Positions 1-7,192 of a stretch of 43,017 nucleotides of DNA are shown piece after piece. The position numbers were made by a program, and so were the translations under genes. The first letter of the stretch is position 1. Every line of letters starts with the position of its first letter. Under the pieces are notes generated by a model. That model was not told the DNA's origin and did no database searches. It was given only the letters and a program-made list of their open reading frames with translations. Source of the DNA: Sheuella sp. (GTDB lineage: Bacteria; Pseudomonadota; Gammaproteobacteria; Burkholderiales; Burkholderiaceae_B); the NCBI GenBank assembly GCA_030650995.1, contig JAUSCY010000016.1, positions 1-43,017 on the forward strand, given 5' to 3'.

Positions 1-1542
1 GTTTTTATGGCTTTTGAGGAGTCGACTAAAGACTTAATGGCTAATGTAGCCTCACTTGGCTTTGATTTGAAAGGTTTGATCGCTAGTAAAAAAATCGCCA
101 TTGATTATGTCTACATCGATAAAGATGAAATTTCAGATTCAGGTGAATATAACCTTGACGCCCTCTTTATTCGATTAGGTGTTGCGATTGATGCGATTGG
201 TGCAAAACGGGTTGTGCTCGATACGATTGAGTCTCTTTTCTCGAGCCTTCCTAATCCAACTATATTGCGCGGTGAAATAAGACGTCTTTTCCGCTGGCTA
301 AAAGATAAGGGTGTTACTGCCATTATTACTGGGGAAAGCGGAGTAGACACCATTTCTCGACAAGGCTTAGAGGAGTACGTTTCGGACTGCGTCATCCTCT
401 TAGACAGCATGATTGATGATCAGATTTCATCGCGACGATTGCGTATCGTAAAGTATCGTGGGTCCTTGCACGGCACCAATGAATACCCTTTTTTAATCGA
501 TGAAGATGGAATTTCATTAATACCAATTACTTCAGCAAGGCTAAACTATCAAGCAGTAACAGGTAGAGTTTCAAGTGGTATAGATCGACTAGATTCAATG
601 CTGGGAAATAAAGGGTTTTATCAAGGTAGTTCCATTTTAGTTTCCGGTACAGCTGGTACTGGTAAAACTAGCTTTTTGTCACACTTTGCCAATGCGTCCT
701 GTGTAAGGGGTGATAAGGTTCTCTATTTAGCATTTGAAGAGTCGCCAAGTCAGATTGCTAGGAATATGAAATCCATTGGCATAGAGTTAGAGTATTGGGA
801 AAAAAAGGGGCTTCTAAAGCTGGAGTCTACTCGACCATCACAGTATGGGTTAGACATGCATCTAATCATGATTCAAAAGATGGTGAATGCATTTAATCCA
901 CAGATATGCGTGATCGATCCGATTACCAGCTTTGGGGATAACTCAAACCCCCATCAAGTTAAAAGAACATTAATGAAATTAGTGGACTTTTTAAAAGCTA
1001 AAGGGATCACGGCGATGTTCTCAAGTCTAACTACTAGCGGAACCTCACCTGAGTCCTCTCACGTTGCTATTTCATCGTTAATTGATTCATGGATACTTTT
1101 AAGAGACATAGAGAGCAATGGGGAGCGCAATCGCGGCTTATATATCCTGAAATCTCGCGGTATGGCGCACTCCAATCAAGTGCGTGAATTCTTGATTACC
1201 AACAGTGGCGTGGAATTAATCGACGTCTATTCTGGAGCTGCTGGTGTCTTAACCGGCGGCGCACGCCTAAGTATGTTAGCCAAGGAAAAGGCCCAAGAAA
1301 TCCAGATGCAAGAAGAAGTCGAGCTTCGCCACTTCGATTTAGAAAATAAACGCAACGTTTTGGACGCTAAGATTGCAGCTATGCGAGCTGAATTTGCAGC
1401 GCAAGAAGCTGCGAATATTAAATTAATTTCTCAGGAGAAACTTCGCTCGGGTCAATTAAGTGTAGATAAAACTGCCATGGAAAAATTGCGCAAGTCTGAT
1501 GTTGAAATTTCTCCGTTATTAGTCAAAAAGAGGTCAAAGTGA
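1..1542 (+). CDS. kaiC: KaiC-family clock ATPase, 5'-partial
   Basis: The reading frame is open from base 1, and the first codons (VFMAFEES) already match the catalytic Glu-Glu segment in the middle of the KaiC CI domain, so the true start lies upstream of the window. Counting from the Met at base 7, the CI Walker-B-like strand is at about 68-78. The CII domain has Walker A GTAGTGKT at 214-221, catalytic Glu-Glu at 244-245 and Walker B (ICVIDP) at 300-305. The autophosphorylation site region carries S356-S357 where cyanobacterial KaiC has Ser-Thr. Residues 421-500 form a charged helical tail, likely a coiled coil, beyond the normal KaiC end. KaiC hexamers hydrolyse ATP and autophosphorylate to keep time. 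The stop overlaps the next gene by 4 bases (GTGA), so it heads or belongs to a kai operon. Family assignment is firm; clock function is inferred. Confidence 0.93.
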   Translation, partial: VFMAFEESTKDLMANVASLGFDLKGLIASKKIAIDYVYIDKDEISDSGEYNLDALFIRLGVAIDAIGAKRVVLDTIESLFSSLPNPTILRGEIRRLFRWLKDKGVTAIITGESGVDTISRQGLEEYVSDCVILLDSMIDDQISSRRLRIVKYRGSLHGTNEYPFLIDEDGISLIPITSARLNYQAVTGRVSSGIDRLDSMLGNKGFYQGSSILVSGTAGTGKTSFLSHFANASCVRGDKVLYLAFEESPSQIARNMKSIGIELEYWEKKGLLKLESTRPSQYGLDMHLIMIQKMVNAFNPQICVIDPITSFGDNSNPHQVKRTLMKLVDFLKAKGITAMFSSLTTSGTSPESSHVAISSLIDSWILLRDIESNGERNRGLYILKSRGMAHSNQVREFLITNSGVELIDVYSGAAGVLTGGARLSMLAKEKAQEIQMQEEVELRHFDLENKRNVLDAKIAAMRAEFAAQEAANIKLISQEKLRSGQLSVDKTAMEKLRKSDVEISPLLVKKRSK

Positions 1543-1853
1543 CTAAGTCTGCTGCAGTGAGCTGCGAACCTTCGGTTTTAAAGTTACGACTGTATGTGGC
1601 TGGACAGACGCCTAAGTCAATAATGGCCTTGAGCAATCTCAAAAAAATATGTGATGCTCATATTGGAGATGCGTACGAGCTCGAGGTAGTTGATTTATTG
1701 GAAAATCCAAAGCTTTCCGAAGAGGACGAAATCTTAGCAATCCCAACTTTGGTTCGCAAGCATCCTAAGCCGGTTAAAAAAATCGTTGGAGACCTCTCGA
1801 ATATTGAGGAAGTACTAGCCCAAATCATTTTAGGGGGGGTAAGAAATGACTGA
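1539..1853 (+). CDS. kaiB: KaiB-family protein, first copy
   Basis: This 104-residue protein has the whole KaiB thioredoxin-like domain: the LRLYVAG first strand, the helix around NLKKICD, the AIPTLV strand and the IVGDLS segment near the C-terminus. The GD dipeptide corresponds to the region that controls fold switching in cyanobacterial KaiB. KaiB binds the CI ring of KaiC and changes its phosphorylation or ATPase cycle. The GTG start overlaps the kaiC stop (GTGA) and is preceded by GAGGTC at a good ribosome-binding distance, so the two genes are translationally coupled. It has only a short N-terminal lead-in. It differs from the next gene at many positions, so the pair is an old duplication or was assembled, not a recent copy. 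Confidence 0.93.
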   Translation: MTKSAAVSCEPSVLKLRLYVAGQTPKSIMALSNLKKICDAHIGDAYELEVVDLLENPKLSEEDEILAIPTLVRKHPKPVKKIVGDLSNIEEVLAQIILGGVRND

Positions 1854-2193
1854 TAAATCGATTGATTTACGGGTGCACCCCAAAAAAGAGGAGAATTCGT
1901 CCGTCAAAGCAACTGGGTCAAAGAAATATATTCTCCGACTCTACGTTGCTGGTGCGACGGTACGTTCGGTTGCAGCCATTACCAATATTAAAAAAATTTG
2001 TGATGAGCAACTGGCAGGTCGCTACAATTTACAAGTGATCGATCTTTACCAGCAGCCCCTATTGGCTGCTGGCCATCAAATCATTGCAATACCGACCCTT
2101 ATCAAGCAATTGCCCTCACCTTTGCGTCGCATTATTGGGGATCTCTCTGATACAGAAAAAGTTTTAGTCGGGCTAGATTTAAAGTCTATTTAA
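1846..2193 (+). CDS. kaiB: KaiB-family protein, second copy
   Basis: A second full KaiB domain ([35 protein letters not shown]) preceded by a polar N-terminal extension of about 27 residues that the first copy lacks. The IIGDLSD ending is closer to the cyanobacterial KaiB pattern than the first copy's IVGDLSN. The ATG overlaps the end of the upstream kaiB by 8 bases and follows a run of G that can serve as ribosome-binding site, so it is clearly cotranscribed. Two KaiB proteins beside one KaiC raises the possibility that they bind at different stages or to different partners. KaiB-fold membership is firm; division of labour is inference. Confidence 0.92.
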   Translation: MTDKSIDLRVHPKKEENSSVKATGSKKYILRLYVAGATVRSVAAITNIKKICDEQLAGRYNLQVIDLYQQPLLAAGHQIIAIPTLIKQLPSPLRRIIGDLSDTEKVLVGLDLKSI

Positions 2194-2196
2194 ACA

Positions 2197-3348
2197 ATGA
2201 AAGAGAATTCAAAATCACATCCACTGCTCCTGCAAGAAATTGATGACTTGCGCAGGAAATGGCTTGATGCTCAGCAAGCCTTAGATGCAATACGCGATGG
2301 GGCAGTTGACGCCTTAGTGGTTTCTGGCAAAGCTGGAGAAAGAATCTTTACACTCGTCAACGCAGATCACCCATACCGATTGTTGCTTGAAGAAATGAGC
2401 GAAGGTGCTTTAACTATTTCGGCGGATGGGCTCATTTTATTTTGCAATCAACGATTTGCGGAGATGGTCAATTCACCAATGAGCACAATCGTTGGCAGTG
2501 GTATTTATAAATGGGTAGACCCTGAGAATGACAAGATTCTTGAGGCCTTTTTGAAGGTAGGGTTGCCTGAAAAACGACGCATGGAATTGAATTTGATAAA
2601 TAAGGATGGTGAGCAAGTACCCATCTATCTTTCTGTTAGTAAGTTAAGCGTAGGTGGAGCGGCTGATATTTACTGCTTAGTTGCCACTGACCTAACTGAA
2701 GAAAAGCAACTGCAGGAAATGGTTTCAGCCAAAAAGACTACATTAGCTGCATTACAGGCTTCTACCGAACTTGAACAAAGCTTGGAGGAATCGATTAAGT
2801 CGATTGCCAACACAGTGGAATCGCGTGATCAATATACCGCCGGCCACATGAAGCGAGTTGGCCAATTGGCGCCAGCAATAGCTAGGGAACTTGGTTTATC
2901 TGAAGATATGATCCACGGTATTGAATTGGCCTCAACTATTCATGATGTGGGCAAGATTTCTATTCCTGTAGAAATTTTGACTAAGCCTGGAAAGCTAAGC
3001 AATGTCGAATATATGTTGATTCAAACACACGCCGAGGCGGGGTATGACATCGTTAAAAATATTAAGTTCCCATGGCCAATTGCGCAAATGATCTATCAGC
3101 ATCATGAGCGGATGGACGGTAGTGGCTATCCACAGGGCCTCAAAGGTGAGGAAATCTCGCTTGGCTCAAGAATTATTGCAGTGGCTGATGTGATTGAGGC
3201 TATGTCGACACATCGCCCCTATCGTTCAGTTTTAGGGATCGACGCTGCGCTTGATGAGATAAAACAGAATCGTGGCACTCTATATGACGTACAGGCTGTT
3301 AATGCCTGTCTAAAACTCTTTGCGGAAAAACGATTTGCTTTTACCTGA
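2197..3348 (+). CDS. PAS / HD-GYP protein (predicted cyclic-di-GMP phosphodiesterase)
   Basis: 383 residues. An N-terminal helical segment (1-45) leads to a PAS-like sensor domain at about 60-165, then a helical linker and an HD-GYP domain at about 195-375. The metal-binding HD pair is H249-D250, followed by K253, H278, H302-H303 and the diagnostic motif HHERMDGSGYP at 302-312, with D331 further on. HD-GYP domains hydrolyse cyclic-di-GMP to pGpG or GMP. No membrane segment is evident, so it should be cytosolic. It begins 3 bases after the second kaiB and has only a weak ribosome-binding site, which suggests coupling to the kai genes. The layout implies it is an output of, or input to, the Kai proteins, but that link is inferred from position. 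Confidence 0.88.
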   Translation: MKENSKSHPLLLQEIDDLRRKWLDAQQALDAIRDGAVDALVVSGKAGERIFTLVNADHPYRLLLEEMSEGALTISADGLILFCNQRFAEMVNSPMSTIVGSGIYKWVDPENDKILEAFLKVGLPEKRRMELNLINKDGEQVPIYLSVSKLSVGGAADIYCLVATDLTEEKQLQEMVSAKKTTLAALQASTELEQSLEESIKSIANTVESRDQYTAGHMKRVGQLAPAIARELGLSEDMIHGIELASTIHDVGKISIPVEILTKPGKLSNVEYMLIQTHAEAGYDIVKNIKFPWPIAQMIYQHHERMDGSGYPQGLKGEEISLGSRIIAVADVIEAMSTHRPYRSVLGIDAALDEIKQNRGTLYDVQAVNACLKLFAEKRFAFT

Positions 3349-3411
3349 TGAATTATTCGGCTGTTTTGAGCGTTAATCAGAGCATCAAATCACTAAGACA
3401 ACAAGATAATT

Positions 3412-3462
3412 ATGAATATTTTGATTACTGGCTGCGCTGGGTTCATCGGCATGATTTATTAA
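3412..3462 (+). pseudogene. 5' remnant of a sugar-nucleotide epimerase-like gene
   Basis: An ATG opens a 16-codon reading frame translating as MNILITGCAGFIGMIY before a TAA. The start MNILITGCAGFIG matches the canonical beta-strand plus glycine-rich NAD-binding loop (TGxxGxxG-like, TGAAGFIG in intact relatives) at the very N-terminus of extended short-chain NAD-dependent epimerases/dehydratases. Nothing after the stop resembles the rest of such an enzyme in any frame. I read it as the only surviving piece of a deleted gene. It is short, so chance similarity cannot be fully excluded. Confidence 0.45.
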
Positions 3463-3662
3463 CAGTTTCCCGCTGGCTGCTTCTATTGGCGTCCTAAGAA
3501 ACTCCAACCGAATAGAGGGCAATTGGACGCCTGATTATAAAAGTACCATCGCTTCATCGTTTAACTAAGATACCTACTCTGGAAATAATACGCGTTGGGA
3601 ATATGACTTAGCTCCTAGACGTTCGTTTGTTGGATCTAGTCTGCTCAATCGTAACGGTCCGG

Positions 3663-3821
3663 TCAGTACCGCATAGAATTCGCACTGGGATTGTTTGCCA
3701 ATGCACGCGAGAAATTATTTACAAAATCTGAATTTCTGACTTTGCGTATGTTTTCGAATACCGGTTTTAGTTCAGGATAGGCGTTGATTTTCTCATCCGT
3801 TAATAGTTTGGTTGTGGTCAC
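3663..3821 (-). pseudogene. Truncated carboxymuconolactone decarboxylase / AhpD-like fragment
   Basis: On the - strand a GTG start (3821) gives a 52-residue peptide. Residues 8-46 (LTDEKINAYPELKPVF, then IRKVRNSDFVNNFSRALAN) strongly resemble the N-terminus of carboxymuconolactone decarboxylase-family proteins, where the pattern is DIRKVRNxDFVNNFWRALANDP. The homology stops abruptly after NNPS and a TGA follows six residues later, so the catalytic helical core with its Cys/His residues is missing. An AGGAAC lies upstream of the GTG at ribosome-binding distance. The gene was evidently cut in its 5' third. Confidence 0.6.
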
Positions 3822-4122
3822 GACTGAGTTCCTGAGGGAATATGTGAAATGTTAGCTTAGCAAACTTGGGCAGAAAGTTAATTAAACCGGTATGTAAGGC
3901 CAATTTGCAGGCATCGTGCTGAAAGGAAGGATCATTACCAAAAAAAATAAATTTTTTATAAATGAAGGCTCACGTATTCTCGGATCGATACTGGGAAACA
4001 CACTGTACCGAGTGAATGTGAAAGCAGAATTTAATACTGTGAGGCAAGTATAAAAAGCATATTTACAGCTATTTTTATTGATTGAATAACAGCATGAAAT
4101 ACTTATAAATTCAGGATTTAAA

Positions 4123-5094
4123 TTAAATGATTCGCTTGAGTCGCAATCCCAGGTAGACAAGGAATCCTACCAGTCCCATCAAAAGCATAACCTCGGTGAA
4201 TGAACCTTTTAATCCGGGCAGATCTTCCATGTTCATGCCCATAACTCCAGACACAAGTGTCATCGGAAGAAAAATGACAGTCATCACCGATAGCACTTGC
4301 AATTGCTTGGCATTTAATTCAGCTACGTGTGCGGACTGCTCGTCCTGCAGAACTTTGGCTCTGATATAAAGACTGTCAATCTACTCAAGAAAGCTTGCTA
4401 ATTCACTCGTATGCTCAAAGAGCTGTTCAAGATCATTTTGATTAAACATTGGCGTGTTTCGTTTTCTCAGATATCTCAATGCGTCGAGTTCGGCAGAGAA
4501 ATGCCTCCTGATGGCCGCTTTGAGATGAAGAGACCGGATATCGATAATCTGATGAAATAGTTCTTGCACAGAGTTTGGACTGATCCGGCCTTTAAGCAAT
4601 TAAAATTTTGTTTGATCCAGAGTTTTGAGTGGGTGCAGACGTCCTGTGATTAACAGCGTCGGCGTCAGATAACACCAGAAGGACTCAAAATCCAGGTTGT
4701 TACTTTTTAACCCTTGACCAAAATCCAGAGAGAAGTCTTTCAGGTGAAAAAGTGCGCCTTGAGAAAGTTCAGTAATGGCATTTGTACTGAGCTCGCTCGT
4801 GTCATTCAAAACTGAATCAGCTAATTCAGCTGGGACGATTTTCGTACGCTCTAACCATCTCAAGACTCTTGTGTTGGAGAAGTTCAAATGCAGCCAGACA
4901 GGCTGATCTGAGTTTAGTAACTCATCTGTGACTTTATCAGGAGCGATTTCTACCCCGGTACCTTCCTGCTTAATGCCCCAGGCGAAGAGAATACCGTCTG
5001 ATGGGATTTTGTCAGGATCAATCAGGCTGGTTATTGGAACGAAGGTCATTTTTTGAGGAGGGAGTATGAAAAAAAGATTTTTTGAACTTATCAT
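4123..5094 (-). pseudogene. zntB: CorA/ZntB-family divalent metal transporter gene with two in-frame stops
   Basis: One frame runs from ATG 5094 to TAA 4123 (324 codons, the usual size for this family) but is broken by TAA at 4600-4602 and TAG at 4381-4383. Before the first stop is the cytoplasmic N-terminal domain (DGILFAWGI, PVWLHLNFS, LKDFSLDFG). Between the stops is the long helical stalk. After the second stop come two membrane segments with the selectivity motif GMN (bases 4231-4239, context SGVMGMNMEDLPG) and the final LGLRLK tail. The frame is never shifted and the protein reads well across both stops, which points to recent inactivation, sequencing error or recoding. Closest subgroup appears to be ZntB-like; CorA cannot be excluded. 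Confidence 0.8.
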
Positions 5095-5241
5095 TTTTAA
5101 GTTACAAAATTATGAACCTCAAGAATTCTCGTTAATAAACAGAAGTTTTATGCGCGTCTGATGATTTTCATAAATATTTCATTAAAGACAAGTAATCTAA
5201 CAAACATAAATAAATTTAGTGTGAACATAATGGAGTTTTAG

Positions 5242-6397
5242 ATGGCAACACCCACTCGATCCAAAGCAGCCCAAAAGAAGCCGGCAGCGTGAAAAACCAG
5301 TTGCAATCAAGAAAGTGATTGTCGCCAAAACAGCTCCCGTCCAGCCCTCCGCCAAAAAAATTGCCGTAAAGAAACTCGTGGTCAGCAAAACTGCTGTGAA
5401 AAAAGTCGCTACAAATAAAACAGCTGTCAGCAAACAACCTGCAACTAAAAAATCTGCAGTTGCTCGCGCGGCAGACCCTGTTCAATTAGTCAGAACTTTT
5501 GCACAACGCGCACAAGACGAGTGGATCGACAGCTATGACGAAGAATTCGAAATGGAGCTCGACGATAACCGTCTGGACGAGCTGCTCATGGAGATGCCAG
5601 AACAGGGCCCTGTTCCTGAAGGCTCGATAGATCGCCGGATTTATTTCAGAGAATTATTCAGGCTGCAGGGTGGGCTCGTCAAACTGCAAGACTGGGTTGT
5701 CGAGAAAAAACTCAAAGTGGTTGTGCTGTTTGAAGGGCGTGATGCGGCGGGTAAGGGCGGTGCGATCAAACGTATTACTCAGCGCCTCAATCCGCGTGTC
5801 TGCCGTGTGGCGGCGTTGCCCGCTCCGAGCGAGCGTGAGCGCTCGCAGTGGTATTTCCAGCACTATGTACCTTATCTGCCTGCTGGTGGGGAAATGGTGT
5901 TGTTTGATCGTAGCTGGTATAACCGTGCTGGTGTTGAACGTGTAATGGGATTCTGTAACGATGAAGAATACGAGGAATTCTTCCGTTGTGTTCCCGAGTT
6001 TGAAAAAATGCTGGTGCGTTCTGGGATCATCCTGATCAAGTACTGGTTTTCGATTACCGATGATGAGCAGCACATGCGTTTTACAATGCGTATTCGTGAC
6101 CCGCTCAAGCAATGGAAACTCAGTCCGATGGATCTGGAGTCACGTCGCCGCTGGGAGGCTTACACCAAAGCGAAAGAGGTCATGCTCGAGCGTACGCACA
6201 TGCCGGAGTCACCCTGGTGGATCGTTGATGGTGTTGACAAGAAAAGTGCGCGCCTGAACTGTATTCAGCGCTTGCTCAATCAGATTGAATATCAGGAAGT
6301 TATTCATGAGGCGATTACTTTGCCAGAGCGTGTGCATAATCCGGATTACACCCGTCACCCTGTTCCATCATCCATGTATGTGCCCGAAGTATATTAA
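5242..6397 (+). CDS. ppk2: Polyphosphate kinase 2 with frameshifted basic N-terminal tail
   Basis: The intact frame runs from about 5231 and its first start codon is GTG 5315 (360 residues). It carries the PPK2 features: Walker A GRDAAGKGG, Walker B-like VLFDRSWYNRAGVERVMGF, and the lid region MRIRDPLKQWKLSPMDLESR. PPK2 enzymes transfer phosphate between polyphosphate and nucleoside di/triphosphates in the cytosol. A better start is ATG 5242, with TGGAG upstream, but that frame (MATPTRSKAAQKKPAA) hits TGA at 5290-5292. Removing one base near 5290 joins it to EKPVAIKK in the main frame, giving a continuous Lys/Ala/Val-rich tail of about 75 residues. So there is either a real +1 frameshift or a sequence error; the catalytic domain is complete either way. 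Confidence 0.85.
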
Positions 6398-6420
6398 GTA
6401 GAATCCAGTCTTATTGATAT

Positions 6421-6443
6421 CCGAACTGGTAATGACAGTTCGG
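6421..6443. repeat. Perfect 8-bp inverted repeat between ppk2 and mgtC-like gene
   Basis: CCGAACTG (6421-6428) and CAGTTCGG (6436-6443) can form a perfect 8-bp stem with a 7-base loop. No T-run follows on either strand, so it is not a standard terminator. It lies 24 bases after the ppk2 stop and 33 bases before the next start, so it may be an operator or an mRNA hairpin in the intergenic region. Confidence 0.5.
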
Positions 6444-6475
6444 CAGCCTACTCGTTTAAATCCAGGTTTCTGCAG

Positions 6476-7192
6476 ATGGAATTCATTAAAAATATTGATC
6501 TGGTTTCTCTGGCGGATACCGCTGTCAGTTTTTCTGTCGCATTCATTCTTGGTGGACTGATCGGTCTTGAACGACAATACCGGCAGCGTACAGCAGGCTT
6601 ACGTACCAATGTACTCGTGGCGTTAGGTGCTGCTATCTTCGTGGATATCGCCAATCGGCTGAATGGACATGACGGTGCCGTTCACGTGATTGCCTACGTC
6701 GTTTCAGGTATCGGTTTTCTGGGCGCGGGTGTAATCATGCGCGAAGAGGGTAATGTTCGCGGTTTGAATACCGCAGCGACCCTTTGGTGTTCCGGTGCGG
6801 TGGGCGCTTGTGCGGGTGCAGATCTGATTCTGGAAGCGGCTATTGGAACAGCTTTCATACTTGCCGCGAATACTTTGCTGCGTCCTGTAGGTAACCTGAT
6901 CAACAAGCAGCCCCTGGATTCAACTTCTCTGGAGATTACACATACTGTCTCTGTTATTGCGCCGATAACAGATCAAAAGCTTGCATTGAGATTGCTGGAG
7001 TCAGTACTGGATGGCGCCGGATATGCTTTCAGCAATCTGGAAATCAAAGCTTTTGGAGAGGATTCCGTCATGATCGAAGCTGTCCTGGCGGCCTCATCTG
7101 TCAGTGGTGATGAGTTGGACTTTCTCGTCGAAAAAATTGCTCAACCAGCGTTCATCAGTCAGGTGTACTGGACGCCAAGCACGACGTCTTGA
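6476..7192 (+). CDS. MgtC/SapB-family inner-membrane protein
   Basis: 238 residues. The N-terminal two thirds is hydrophobic, with about four membrane segments and the MgtC family signature: GGLIGLERQYRQRTAGLRTN at about 26-45 and GIGFLGAGVIMREEGNVRGL at about 78-97, followed by NTAATLWCSGAVG. The C-terminal 75 residues form a soluble ACT-like domain. MgtC-like proteins are linked to growth at low magnesium and to control of membrane ATP synthase or phosphate uptake. It follows ppk2 on the same strand, which is suggestive because both relate to phosphate/ATP balance. The 3' end overlaps the convergent glycosyltransferase gene by 38 bases. Confidence 0.88.
   Translation: MEFIKNIDLVSLADTAVSFSVAFILGGLIGLERQYRQRTAGLRTNVLVALGAAIFVDIANRLNGHDGAVHVIAYVVSGIGFLGAGVIMREEGNVRGLNTAATLWCSGAVGACAGADLILEAAIGTAFILAANTLLRPVGNLINKQPLDSTSLEITHTVSVIAPITDQKLALRLLESVLDGAGYAFSNLEIKAFGEDSVMIEAVLAASSVSGDELDFLVEKIAQPAFISQVYWTPSTTS

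Larger units (their letters stand above)
3349..4122. other. Degenerate, largely non-coding stretch
   Basis: Between the HD-GYP gene and the broken transporter gene there is no intact CDS. It contains an epimerase-like 5' remnant (+) and a truncated decarboxylase fragment (-), listed separately. From about 3822 to 4122 I see only A+T-rich sequence with stops in all frames and no convincing hairpin terminator. The composition and remnants suggest decay of an inserted or rearranged segment. Confidence 0.6.

Noticed and set aside
3455..3676. A frame of about 37 plus 35 codons with one internal TAA, including NSNRIEGNWTPDYKST and RWEYDLAPRRSFVGSS
   Set aside because: It reads like protein but I recognise no family, has no start codon context, and open runs of this size occur by chance in A+T-poor stretches. 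It may be another decayed gene, but I cannot support it.
3882..4160. A 92-residue - strand frame at the end of the metal transporter pseudogene
   Set aside because: It overlaps the transporter's 3' end in another frame, has no family likeness and no ribosome-binding site.
5654..6112. A 152-residue - strand frame inside ppk2
   Set aside because: It is antisense to the conserved kinase domain and reflects its codon pattern; no start signal or family match.
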